In this document: piece after piece, positions 8,268 through 14,588 of the stretch
Layout of the letters: each line of letters begins with the position of its first letter
How positions within the stretch are numbered: the stretch's first letter is position 1
Virus record (IMG/VR): IMGVR_UViG_3300027852_000170
Span: 1 to 23,391 of that record
Source: a virus
Length of the DNA stretch: 23,391 bases
Strand: one strand, 5' to 3'
Notes under the pieces: model-generated
What the model saw: the letters and a program-made list of their open reading frames with translations, nothing else
Told to the model about the DNA's origin: nothing
Database searches by the model: none
Translations under genes and position numbers: made by a program

Positions 8268-9216
8268 TCGGTAATAGTTTTTTAATTAAATGATTCGAAT
8301 CACAATGTTTTGCCCAACCTAAATAAGAAGCTGTGGAAGCTTTATTAGGGTTGCTTTTCAGCATACGTGCAAAATTCTTTTTAATACTCTTACGAAGCTT
8401 CGTGTGCGTATGAAAATGAACATAACCCACAAAGTCAATACCCCGAGATTGAACAGGAAAAATTTGATAATTGCCCTTTACGTCTAGTTTTAAATTGGAT
8501 TTTAAATAGATTTTAATATCATTTAAAAGGGCATGCAAGTAAGGTTTGTTAGATGCTAGTATAACGATATCATCTGCATATCTGAAGTAGTATTTTACAG
8601 CCTTATCTTCTTTGATCCAATGATCAAAATAAGTTAAATAGAAATTAGCAAAGGTTTGGCTCAAATAATTCCCAATAGGTAGTCCTGGAGCACTCTCGAT
8701 AATTTCATCTAACAACCAAAATAAATCTGAGTCTTTAAACTTCTTTCGAAGTAAGGATTTTAAAATATTATGATCAATATTAGGGTAGAATTTAGTAACA
8801 TCGAGTTTTAAACAGTATGTTGTTTCAGAAATATTTTTAAGTGCTAGTTTTAATTTATCTGAAGCTTGATGTATTCCTTTTCCTTTGATGGAGCTATATG
8901 TATCTGCAGTAAAACACCTGATAAAAATAGGCTCTAAAATATTCATAATTGCATGATGCGTGATTCTATCAGGAAAGTAAGGCAACCTGTACACATTGCG
9001 CTCTTTTGGCTCATATACTTTGAAAACTTGATACGATGATGTTTTAAATGTTTTTACCTGGAGCATTTTTTGAAGCTTCAAAAGATTAGCTTCTTTATTC
9101 TTGTTATGAAGAATCACACCATAACGAGTAGATTTTCCTTTTTGAGCATTTTCATCTGCTAATCTAAGATTATCGATGTCTGTAATTAAGTGATATAAAT
9201 TTCCTATTCTTTTCAT
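8254..9216 (-). CDS. Reverse transcriptase of a diversity-generating retroelement
   Basis: A 320-aa RT from ATG 9216 (MKRIGNLYH, the typical opening of DGR RTs). A GTG at 9237 would add seven residues and is less likely. The active site includes LDVTKFYPNID (first catalytic Asp at 139), GLPIGNYLSQ (178-187) and YADD (213-216). The IGxxxSQ form of RT domain 4, in place of QGxxxSP of group II intron RTs, marks the DGR class. There is no maturase or endonuclease domain and the length is normal for DGR RTs. The protein makes an adenine-mutagenised cDNA from the adjacent template repeat and directs it into the two variable repeats upstream. It overlaps the following gene by 14 bp. Confidence 0.95.
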   Translation of the reverse strand: MKRIGNLYHLITDIDNLRLADENAQKGKSTRYGVILHNKNKEANLLKLQKMLQVKTFKTSSYQVFKVYEPKERNVYRLPYFPDRITHHAIMNILEPIFIRCFTADTYSSIKGKGIHQASDKLKLALKNISETTYCLKLDVTKFYPNIDHNILKSLLRKKFKDSDLFWLLDEIIESAPGLPIGNYLSQTFANFYLTYFDHWIKEDKAVKYYFRYADDIVILASNKPYLHALLNDIKIYLKSNLKLDVKGNYQIFPVQSRGIDFVGYVHFHTHTKLRKSIKKNFARMLKSNPNKASTASYLGWAKHCDSNHLIKKLLPNEEI

Positions 9217-9297
9217 TTGCCTTATTAAGTAGGTCACCTTCCATTGGGTACCAATGCCCTTTTTAATGTTGTTATTTTTTGCTTTGTTAGCAAGGTC

Positions 9298-9411
9298 TGT
9301 AATGCAATAATTTTATAAGATGGGCGCTGACGTTCGAGTTCGTATTCCAGTTATCGTAGTTGTTATACGAGAAACTGACACCCGAAGGAGAACTACAGCA
9401 ACGGCATTACA
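9298..9411 (-). ncRNA. DGR template RNA region with flanking 8-bp inverted repeat
   Basis: The 187-bp interval between the VP1 stop and the RT start contains the template repeat and no gene. TGTAATGC (9298-9305) and GCATTACA (9404-9411) are a perfect inverted repeat enclosing it, which could pair in the transcript and present the template as a loop. DGR template RNAs are normally structured and extend beyond the repeat. The transcript ends are unknown, so the boundaries given are only those of the inverted repeat. Confidence 0.6.
9322..9393 (-). repeat. DGR template repeat (TR), 72 bp
   Basis: Read on the minus strand, this 72-bp segment matches the variable repeats of the two upstream genes without gaps. 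In the reading frame of the targets it encodes SPSGVSFS, YNNYDNWNTN and SNVSA, with six Asn codons of the AAY type. AAY is the classic template codon because adenine mutation there gives many residues without stop codons. It has 18 adenines on this strand. The distal end reads GCGCCCATC where both variable repeats read GCGCCCGCC, an IMH*/IMH-like difference marking the copy that is only donor. Confidence 0.95.
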
Positions 9412-9423
9412 CAACCCTAATTA

Positions 9424-9801
9424 TTATTCTATCTTTCTTTCATAAACCATTATATCCTTGTATAATTCAGGGAACGTTTCGGCTATATGTTCAGCTGCTT
9501 CACTCGATTCTGAAACGAGGCGGGCGCCGACGCCCGAGATCGTAGCCCAGCGATCGTAGTCGAGAAACGAGAAACCGACACCCGAAGGAGAACCCATTTT
9601 AAACCATGGATTGTATTTATTCCATTCTCCGTCCGTAAAATCTGGTTGAAACTCTGGGTTTACAGCATCAACTACTACAAATAGTTTTGCCATTGAAATA
9701 AGCGCTTGTTTATGTCGTTCAGGAACGCCTTTAATAGTAATTGCGTTAGGATCTAAATTTTCTAGCTTAAAAGCTTCTTCTACTGATTTAATTTTTTTCA
9801 T
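9424..9801 (-). CDS. DGR target protein 1 (VP1), 125 aa, with internal variable region
   Basis: ATG 9801; 125 aa. An N-terminal part (1-50) of unknown function is followed by DFTDGEWNKYNPWFKMGSPSGVGFS (54-78). The variable repeat spans residues about 70-94, then an invariant tail (GARLVSESSEAAEHI...) of about 30 residues. The variable positions are spaced like surface positions of a C-type-lectin-like scaffold around fixed Y, D, W, S and V residues. It shares the PxFKMGSPSGVGFS and VGAR frame with target 2. I recall this small-protein family in Bacteroidota prophages (P-W-F...VGSRLCF pattern) but no function is known. It has no signal peptide and no tail-fibre features, and it ends 30 bp before the template repeat. 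Confidence 0.9.
   Translation of the reverse strand: MKKIKSVEEAFKLENLDPNAITIKGVPERHKQALISMAKLFVVVDAVNPEFQPDFTDGEWNKYNPWFKMGSPSGVGFSFLDYDRWATISGVGARLVSESSEAAEHIAETFPELYKDIMVYERKIE
9522..9593 (-). repeat. DGR variable repeat VR1 in target 1
   Basis: A 72-bp ungapped match to the template. On the coding strand it differs at 13 of 72 positions and all 13 are template adenines (to G, T or C). The 54 non-adenine positions are identical. Encoded changes relative to the template include Ser to Gly, Tyr to Phe, and Asn to Leu, Asp, Arg, Ala, Ile and Gly. Three bases past its distal end is an imperfect hairpin (9503-9519, arms CTCGATT and AAACGAG, six of seven pairs), similar in position to the hairpins that follow the target repeat in other DGRs. 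Confidence 0.95.
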
Positions 9802-9811
9802 GATTTTAATA

Positions 9812-10273
9812 TTAAGAGGTTCTTGATTGTTTGTACTCTGGTAAAAATTTCTTTACTGCATCCAACATATGTTTCTTTGCTTTTGGTCCACAAAAAACTT
9901 GGCGGGCGCCGACGAGCGAGTACGAATTCCAGTCATCGTAGTTGAAATACGAGAAACCGACACCCGAAGGAGAACCCATCTTAAAATATGGCCAATATTT
10001 ATAGGTTCCATCTGTAAAGTCTGGTAACTTACCTTCATTATAAGCTGCTACAATTAGCTTCTCTTTTCGATAACCTATTTCATCTGGAAGTAAACCTTCG
10101 TTTACCTTATCAAATTCTAGCCTAGTAATACTATTGGCAGCAAGTATGTCATCAAAAGTTTGTAATCTTTCGATAATTGATTTTGGAGTTTCTTTAAATT
10201 TAATGACTCCTTCTTTTTTATTGAGATAATCTACCTCGAACCCTTCAGGGATTTCAAATTTTAGTGTTTTCAT
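9812..10273 (-). CDS. DGR target protein 2 (VP2), 153 aa, with internal variable region
   Basis: ATG 10273 overlaps the stop of the preceding gene (ATGA). The N-terminus (MKTLKFEIPEGFEVDYLNKK) is a compact beta motif, followed by a helical middle (30-80). Then comes PDFTDGTYKYWPYFKMG, the variable segment (100-124: SPSGVGFSYFNYDDWNSYSLVGAR), and a 29-residue basic tail. It is paralogous to target 1 from about residue 84 onward but has an unrelated N-terminus, so the two present one variable scaffold on different N-terminal parts. The template-matching segment is internal, not C-terminal. Function unknown; a binding protein is the natural inference for a DGR target. Confidence 0.9.
   Translation of the reverse strand: MKTLKFEIPEGFEVDYLNKKEGVIKFKETPKSIIERLQTFDDILAANSITRLEFDKVNEGLLPDEIGYRKEKLIVAAYNEGKLPDFTDGTYKYWPYFKMGSPSGVGFSYFNYDDWNSYSLVGARQVFCGPKAKKHMLDAVKKFLPEYKQSRTS
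9904..9975 (-). repeat. DGR variable repeat VR2 in target 2
   Basis: A 72-bp ungapped match to the template. On the coding strand it differs at 9 positions, all at template adenines. The Ser-to-Gly changes at both ends of the repeat are the same as in VR1, while the central changes differ (Asn to Phe, Asp, Tyr, Leu; Thr to Ser). Eight bases beyond its distal end is a small 5-bp hairpin TTTTG/CAAAA (9881-9895), weaker than the one after VR1. Confidence 0.95.
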
Positions 10274-10533
10274 TGTTTGTTATATTGAGTTAAAATAAAT
10301 TCTTGTAGTGCAGCAGGATCTATTTGATTTCCTGCTTTATCCCACACAATATTGCCGTTTACTTTTAATTGAACTTTGGGCTTAAAAGCGGTGTTAATAG
10401 TTGTTACTAGGATTGCTTTTGCAAATGGATGTAACTTATTATTTTCTATCCATTGCTCTTTAAAATGTTTACTGTAGTCGCAACCTCCTTCATTTATATT
10501 GAGATAGGCTGTAATTGAGATGTTTTGTTTCAT
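10270..10533 (-). CDS. Hypothetical early protein (87 aa)
   Basis: ATG 10533; 87 aa. Predicted strands (QNISITAYLNI, KVQLKVNGNIVWD) with a central amphipathic helix (HPFAKAILVTTINTAF). No motif is recognised. Its stop overlaps the start of DGR target 2 by ATGA, so the two are probably translated together. It could be a partner of the targets, but that rests on position only. Confidence 0.65.
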   Translation of the reverse strand: MKQNISITAYLNINEGGCDYSKHFKEQWIENNKLHPFAKAILVTTINTAFKPKVQLKVNGNIVWDKAGNQIDPAALQEFILTQYNKQ

Positions 10534-10551
10534 AATTATTGGATTTTAGAT

Positions 10552-10761
10552 TTATATACGTTCAGGGAATTCAGAATAAAGCATTCCCTTGGTAAGTTTT
10601 AATTTTTTAGCTTTTTTTTGATAATGAATAGATTTACAATCATAACAAACGAGCTCTCCAGTATCTCCATCACGAAACCCACCAAAGAGAACTGGAGTTT
10701 TTGATTTTGGAGGTAATCCACAATGATCACATGTTTTTACTTCTGAAAATAGATCTATCAT
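10552..10761 (-). CDS. Small zinc-ribbon protein (69 aa)
   Basis: I chose ATG 10761 (MIDLFSEVKTCDHCG); the longer frame has only a TTG start and would run into the upstream membrane-protein gene. Two CxxC knuckles, CDHC (11-14) and CYDC (39-42), frame a short loop with GDTGELVC, which is the layout of a zinc ribbon. A basic helix follows (QKKAKKLKL). Such proteins in phage early operons often bind nucleic acid, but the specific role is unknown. Confidence 0.7.
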   Translation of the reverse strand: MIDLFSEVKTCDHCGLPPKSKTPVLFGGFRDGDTGELVCYDCKSIHYQKKAKKLKLTKGMLYSEFPERI

Positions 10762-10771
10762 AATATTCGAT

Positions 10772-10897
10772 TTAAGGCCATAACTTTGGCGAATGGAGTT
10801 GTGGTTCTGGACATATAAAGAAAAGCCACACAATTAGCGCAAAACTTAGGATTAAGTATATTATAAATAGGATGAGTCTGTAAGTTTCTGATTTCAT
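10772..10897 (-). CDS. Small single-pass membrane protein (41 aa)
   Basis: ATG 10897 lies 3 bp past the stop of the upstream gene; the frame ends at TAA 10772-10774. After a short polar start (MKSETYR) comes one continuous hydrophobic stretch (LILFIIYLILSFALIVWLFF, about 8-27), then a Pro-rich tail (CPEPQLHSPKLWP). The start and stop spacing fits the packed operon well, which supports it as a real gene. A lysis-related or membrane-exclusion role is possible, but no evidence beyond the membrane segment exists. Confidence 0.55.
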   Translation of the reverse strand: MKSETYRLILFIIYLILSFALIVWLFFICPEPQLHSPKLWP

Positions 10898-10900
10898 AAT

Positions 10901-11335
10901 TTATGAGTTAAAGTCATCTAGCCATCTCTTTTGATATAGATAGGTGTCAGGAAGCATTTTTGCTGTTCCTCGTTGACGTGCTAGCCAATTGTTATAAGGT
11001 TTTATACTAGCAATTGCATTGAACTGCTCAGTTTCTGTTAGTTTATTCCACAGCTGTTTAGCTCTAGTTAACTTTTGTTTTTTTGCATAAAGATTCCAGA
11101 AGGTATCAAAGCTTAAATCTGGCATTCCTTTTACCACAGTAAAGTTTTTAATACCATGCCAGGTCTTCATCATATTTTCATTAACTGGAATGCGAGGATA
11201 AAGCCATTTACGTTGCGCTTCATTTAAAGGATCTCCTGCATATTTAAAAAAGATTAAATCACCACTTAAATTGAATTTAAAAGTGATTTGCCCTTCTGTT
11301 TTTCCTGTAACCGTGTATGTAGTGCAGATTTCCAT
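10901..11335 (-). CDS. Early protein with replication-protein-like C-terminal domain (144 aa)
   Basis: The start ATG (11335) shares a base with the stop of the upstream gene (TAATG). The first half forms strands (TYTVTGKTEGQITFKFNLSG). The second half (about 76-144) has the pattern FDTFWNLYAKKQKLTRAKQLWNKL...WLARQ...LPDTYLYQKRW. This F-x-x-F-W-x-x-Y...KA-x-x-x-W-x-x-L signature is familiar from the C-termini of many phage replication-associated proteins. The exact function of that domain is not established. Confidence 0.6.
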   Translation of the reverse strand: MEICTTYTVTGKTEGQITFKFNLSGDLIFFKYAGDPLNEAQRKWLYPRIPVNENMMKTWHGIKNFTVVKGMPDLSFDTFWNLYAKKQKLTRAKQLWNKLTETEQFNAIASIKPYNNWLARQRGTAKMLPDTYLYQKRWLDDFNS

Positions 11336-11715
11336 TAAGCAAGCAATTGATTTATTTCAGCAGCTACTTTTACAGCTGTTGAGCGTTCATATCCAAAGTT
11401 CATATGCATTAAAATACCACGTATATATATTTCTAAATAGACAGCCTCGTATACCTCGAGAGTAATTTTTATTTTCTTTTTATCTGATCCTTTTATTTGA
11501 AGTTTCAATAATTTATTCTTCAAATTCTTACCAACTTTATAAAGAATAGAATGCATTGCATTCTCTGCAGCTCCTATATACGTCTCAGGTTGAAATAGAT
11601 CATAATAATTCCAGATCATTTGTAAACCTTCCAATTGGTTTGGGGTAAGGTGCATAGAAACGGGTGCTATTAATTTCTGAACTGATTTCGACTGTGTATT
11701 CATTGTATTCTTCAT
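11335..11715 (-). CDS. Hypothetical early protein (126 aa), overlapping the preceding gene
   Basis: ATG 11715 (alternatives ATG 11703 and ATG 11655, MHLTPNQLEGL). Mainly helical, with LEGLQMIWNYYDLF, AAENAMHSILYKVGKNLKNKLLKL and ITLEVYEAVYLEIYIRGIL. No family recognised. With the longest start it overlaps the preceding gene by 116 bp in another frame, unusually long for this operon; the internal start at 11655 would cut the overlap to 56 bp. Its stop is coupled to the next gene by TAATG. Confidence 0.6.
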   Translation of the reverse strand: MKNTMNTQSKSVQKLIAPVSMHLTPNQLEGLQMIWNYYDLFQPETYIGAAENAMHSILYKVGKNLKNKLLKLQIKGSDKKKIKITLEVYEAVYLEIYIRGILMHMNFGYERSTAVKVAAEINQLLA

Positions 11716-11932
11716 TTAAATAATTAGGAGTAACAATGGAGGCTACTCGTATATCTCTATTTTGTTTTCTAAGTTTTGCAATCTCATCGATTAACTTATT
11801 TTCACTATCTCGAGTGACTTTTTTTACTCGAGAATAATTTTGATCATATGCATAGTAGTTATGGTTCAAAAGGAAATCTGTATATCTTTGAATAAGATCT
11901 TCGTTCTCCTGGTATTTGTCCTTAACTGTCAT
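11600..11932 (-). CDS. Hypothetical early protein (110 aa)
   Basis: I chose ATG 11932, which overlaps the upstream stop as ATGA; the frame extends two codons further only to a TTG. An N-terminal helical part (YQENEDLIQRYTDFLLNHNYYAY) is followed by SRVKKVTRDSENKLIDEIAKLRKQNRD and a strand-rich C-terminus (EYTVEISSEINSTRFYAPYP). No motif is recognised. The C-terminal third overlaps the next gene in another frame. Either both are real and translated from overlapping frames, or the downstream gene starts later. Confidence 0.55.
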   Translation of the reverse strand: MTVKDKYQENEDLIQRYTDFLLNHNYYAYDQNYSRVKKVTRDSENKLIDEIAKLRKQNRDIRVASIVTPNYLNEEYNEYTVEISSEINSTRFYAPYPKPIGRFTNDLELL

Positions 11933-12063
11933 GCACAATCTGTTTTTGGTTTTGAAAGCTGCTTATCACAAAGCGGGCAAAAGAGAGCAGTAACCTCGCA
12001 ATTAACTGCTCCTCCAATTACCCTAATGTGGGGAGTTACATTATGACTGCACTTTTCTTCCAT
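11929..12063 (-). CDS. Small Cys-rich protein (44 aa), likely zinc-binding
   Basis: ATG 12063 lies inside the end of the GemA-like gene (23-bp overlap), and its TGA stop overlaps the next gene's ATG (ATGA). It therefore fills the otherwise empty 110-bp gap exactly, which is good evidence that it is a gene. Cys5, His7, Cys22, Cys29, Cys32 (CPLC) and Cys43 could hold one zinc ion. Function unknown; small zinc-knuckle proteins of this kind are common in phage early regions. Confidence 0.6.
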   Translation of the reverse strand: MEEKCSHNVTPHIRVIGGAVNCEVTALFCPLCDKQLSKPKTDCA

Positions 12064-12469
12064 TGGACCATTTAGTAGTTTTTTCTAAAGCATGAATCAC
12101 TTTACTGGTTTCTTCAGTTGACATGCTTCTTAATGCTTTTTTGACTGGACTATCTTCATGTAAAAACTTATCTAACCAATTCAAGTCAGCTACCTGACCA
12201 TATTTTGGATGTTGCACACAATGACCTGCCTGCATGCATAGCGATAAAATGTAGCTGTGTTGTTTATTACCAGGAGTAAAGGATGACCATCTAGCTTCAG
12301 GGGTTCCTCCTAAGGATAGGATTAATCCGTTTGCTTGATCAAAATCTAGATCGTGAGTACTGGTGAGTCTCATATCATTGGTAATACCAAATACTAAGGA
12401 TCTCTTCTTTTCTTTGTCGCCTCTACATAATTGGTAGATACGCTGACGTTGTTGTTTTGTAGAATTCAT
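12041..12469 (-). CDS. GemA-like regulatory protein (DUF1018-type)
   Basis: I chose ATG 12469 (MNSTKQQRQRIYQLCRG), giving 142 aa. The longer frame starts at a TTG and would read through the structured region upstream. The core has TNDMRLTSTHDLDFDQANGLILSLGG, a linker, KQHSYILSLCMQAGH, NWLDKFLHEDSPVKKALRSM and an EETSKVIHALEKTTKW helix. This resembles the Bacteroidota version of Mu GemA/gp16 (DUF1018), a late-early regulator in transposable phages whose mechanism is poorly understood. The assignment is from pattern memory. Confidence 0.6.
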   Translation of the reverse strand: MNSTKQQRQRIYQLCRGDKEKKRSLVFGITNDMRLTSTHDLDFDQANGLILSLGGTPEARWSSFTPGNKQHSYILSLCMQAGHCVQHPKYGQVADLNWLDKFLHEDSPVKKALRSMSTEETSKVIHALEKTTKWSNGRKVQS

Positions 12470-12702
12470 GTTGCAATTGTTGTTTAAAAAACCGTGATAT
12501 CGCTCACGGAAAGCGGTCATTATCATTCTTGAGAATAAAGTACATCTTACGGTGTGTAGATTCCTTGACAATACTTCTCCTATATATTAATCTGCCAAGA
12601 CAGACCAAGCATTAAGATGGTATTGCAGAATGATCGAGTTCGACCCTGACTAGGGACTTCTGTTTACCCTACACACACCTGCATTATTATTTTTAAAATT
12701 CA
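12470..12702 (-). ncRNA. Non-coding, possibly structured stretch inside the early operon
   Basis: 233 bp without a credible gene in an operon where genes otherwise abut or overlap. GTGTGTAG (12552-12559) and CTACACAC (12669-12676) pair over 8 bp around a 109-nt interior. The interior contains a CCCT/AGGG hairpin (12644-12655) and TCTGC/GCAGA (12591-12595 with 12625-12629). A separate hairpin CCGTGA/TCACGG lies at 12492-12509. The strand is assumed from the operon direction. This may be a leader with an internal promoter, a regulatory RNA, or an mRNA-processing site. The distances and stems are seen; the RNA role is inference. Confidence 0.4.
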
Positions 12703-13344
12703 TTATATACTTGAAAAATTAAGGTCAATATTTTGATACGCTCCAGATAGGTCTCTTTTCCAGACCCTGAAATAGGTTTTTGATTTTGGTCGACGTATTG
12801 CTTCTTTGATTAGAGTTACTGCCTCAGAAAAAAGAGGGCTTTTAATCTTGCTCTCATATGATACAACTCGCATTACTTTACTCACATCTAATTGTCCTGA
12901 TCTTTGAGTTTCAAAAGAGTCTATAATCATCTGCTTTGCAAATTCAGTTTTGCTAGTAATATCTTTCTCAAGGAATTCATCTAATTTGATTTTTGCAGCT
13001 TTAATTCCTAAATCATCGAATTTAATAGGCTCGTTTACTGATACTTCAATTTTTATAGTACGATTGAAATTATACCATGTAAAATTTCCTTTTCGTTTCT
13101 TATTTGGATCAATATTTTTTTCCAACATAAAAGCATCATAAGCCTCTTGACTATAAAGTCGAACCATTTCTTTAAATGCTTTAATTCGTTTATTTAAATT
13201 GCTAGCCTCTTTTAAAATTTTTGCAGAGTAACGTTCATTAATTCGTTCAGATTTATTAATTCTACTTACTGGGATTTCGATATCATTTTCATCGATCCAC
13301 ATTCCATCTTTAATTTTTTGATTTATTATTTGATTATTATCCAT
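12703..13344 (-). CDS. DUF3164 family protein of Mu-like phages
   Basis: A 213-aa protein from ATG 13344. It begins with KDGMWIDENDIEIPVSRI, then a charged helical region (KILKEASNLNKRIKAFKEMVRLYSQEAYDAFML), then GNFTWYNFNRTIKIEVSVNE followed by a helix-rich half. The M-W-x-D-x-x-G/D-x-x-I-P-V start and the order of segments fit DUF3164, which accompanies MuA/MuB genes in many transposable phages; the function is undefined. It is followed by the 233-nt non-coding stretch before the GemA-like gene. Confidence 0.75.
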   Translation of the reverse strand: MDNNQIINQKIKDGMWIDENDIEIPVSRINKSERINERYSAKILKEASNLNKRIKAFKEMVRLYSQEAYDAFMLEKNIDPNKKRKGNFTWYNFNRTIKIEVSVNEPIKFDDLGIKAAKIKLDEFLEKDITSKTEFAKQMIIDSFETQRSGQLDVSKVMRVVSYESKIKSPLFSEAVTLIKEAIRRPKSKTYFRVWKRDLSGAYQNIDLNFSSI

Positions 13345-13377
13345 TTTAAAAGGGTTTAAAGATTATTTTAAGGGTAT

Positions 13378-13623
13378 TTATGATATGGTCCATTTACGAG
13401 CTTCATCGTCCCATAATTGATCAGGTTGTTTCCAATTTTTACGTTCAATTATATCTAGGATCTCATTTATTTTAATCCATAATGAATTGCTCAATTCGTT
13501 TTTGTTTTGGCCATTTGCATATTGATGTATCAAAATGCACTGTTCAGGGCTTAGTATATTGTTATGTAATCTGCTATAAGAGATTACAATAGTTAACTCG
13601 TGATGTTGAAAAGCTTCAGTCAT
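13378..13623 (-). CDS. Hypothetical early protein (81 aa)
   Basis: The ATG at 13623 shares its first base with the upstream stop (TAATG). Mostly helical, with HHELTIVISYSRLHNNILSPEQCILIHQYANG and ELSNSLWIKINEILDII, and a Trp-rich end (NWKQPDQLWDDEARKW). No family recognised. The coupling to its neighbour suggests the two small proteins are made in step. Confidence 0.6.
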   Translation of the reverse strand: MTEAFQHHELTIVISYSRLHNNILSPEQCILIHQYANGQNKNELSNSLWIKINEILDIIERKNWKQPDQLWDDEARKWTIS

Positions 13624-13958
13624 TAATTATATAATGGTTTTGTTGATGTTTTTTTACGAGCTGCATTAATCAGTGGTAAGCTTCTTAATGTGAAAATTGG
13701 AAGCACTGAATTAACCCAAATTTTTAATAATTCACTTTTATATGAATTATCCTTATAAAGTTCAACATCACTTAAAAATTGATTTTGAAGAACTTCAAGT
13801 TCTCTAATAAACCAATTGTTGAGTGGTGGGTTCGTAATTAGTAATTGAAGCTCAGCTTCATTACGTGCTTTTGATTTACAATAGTTCCACCAGAGATTGA
13901 ATAGATCCATCTCATATTCATGTTCTGACTTTCCGATAATTTGTGCAATTGTTTTCAT
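13623..13958 (-). CDS. Hypothetical early protein (111 aa)
   Basis: ATG 13958, 3 bp after the ATPase gene. Helical and Trp/Leu-rich (YEMDLFNLWWNYCKSKARNEAELQLL, NNWFIRELEVLQNQFL), with a basic C-terminus (RKKTSTKPLYN). No motif recognised. It lies between the RecA-like ATPase and another small coupled gene in the replication/transposition part of the operon. Confidence 0.6.
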   Translation of the reverse strand: MKTIAQIIGKSEHEYEMDLFNLWWNYCKSKARNEAELQLLITNPPLNNWFIRELEVLQNQFLSDVELYKDNSYKSELLKIWVNSVLPIFTLRSLPLINAARKKTSTKPLYN

Positions 13959-13961
13959 ATC

Positions 13962-14588
13962 TTAATTTATTTGTCCGTGATAAATAGCTGCTTTTTCAGC
14001 ATTGATTATAAAGGGTTCACCTCCACCAAATCGACTCTCTGGAAAAGCCTTAAATCCTTCTACTCTAATTTTAATCATGGCATCATTCTTAATATGTTTA
14101 GCTAAACTTCCACGAGGTGATTTACCATCTGCATGAGAAATGAAAATCCATAGCTTATTTGGAAATTCTTCTTTTAACTTTAGGAATGATTCCTTATTTA
14201 GATTTGCATATTGCAAACTGTCTGTAATAATAATCTCAGGACTTCTTTGACTTTTCAATCGTTGTTTTACTTTACCAAAAGGCACTCTGTTTCCAAGTAG
14301 TATTTTTTCTTGAACCATTGCTAAATTCGATCGCTTAGAAGTGAGCTTAAAGCTTTCAGTTTTACCCTCTTCCAGTGAGTTTATTAGTACTTTATGTTTT
14401 ACAAATTGTGTCAAGTATTTTGCTAATTGAACAGTAAAATTTGTTTTTCCTTGATATGATTCTCCATATACAATCCAAACTCCTGCCTTTTCTGGTTTTC
14501 CAAAGCTTTCTTCCCATTTTCCTGTAAATTCCATTACATCGAATGAGGTAGTCTCCAGCTCATGAACCGAAAAGAAATCTTTACCCAT
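13962..14588 (-). CDS. RecA-like P-loop ATPase
   Basis: A 208-aa protein. VWIVYGESYQGKTNF (37-51) is a Walker A, EIIITDSLQY (118-127, Asp123) is a Walker B, and LWIFISHADGKSPRG (about 146-160) resembles sensor and loop elements of RecA/DnaB-fold ATPases. The protein is short for a helicase and carries only the core. In phage early operons such proteins serve in recombination or replication (Sak4-like single-strand annealing proteins have this fold and size). Sak4-like is my preferred reading, not proven. The start overlaps the upstream gene by 8 bp. Confidence 0.75.
   Translation of the reverse strand: MGKDFFSVHELETTSFDVMEFTGKWEESFGKPEKAGVWIVYGESYQGKTNFTVQLAKYLTQFVKHKVLINSLEEGKTESFKLTSKRSNLAMVQEKILLGNRVPFGKVKQRLKSQRSPEIIITDSLQYANLNKESFLKLKEEFPNKLWIFISHADGKSPRGSLAKHIKNDAMIKIRVEGFKAFPESRFGGGEPFIINAEKAAIYHGQIN

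Noticed and set aside
9237-9237. GTG start for the reverse transcriptase
   Set aside because: ATG 9216 gives the MKRIGNLY start usual for DGR reverse transcriptases; the seven extra residues have no support.
9360-9545. Plus-strand open frame across the template and VR1
   Set aside because: It is antisense to the target gene and template repeat, with no start context and low-complexity content.
12470-12571. TTG-started extension of the GemA-like protein
   Set aside because: It needs a rare start and reads through a hairpin; ATG 12469 gives the family-like N-terminus.
12630-12660. A tRNA-like T-loop word (GTTCGACCC) on the plus strand
   Set aside because: Only two of the five T-stem pairs form and no matching acceptor or anticodon arm is found, so it is not a tRNA.
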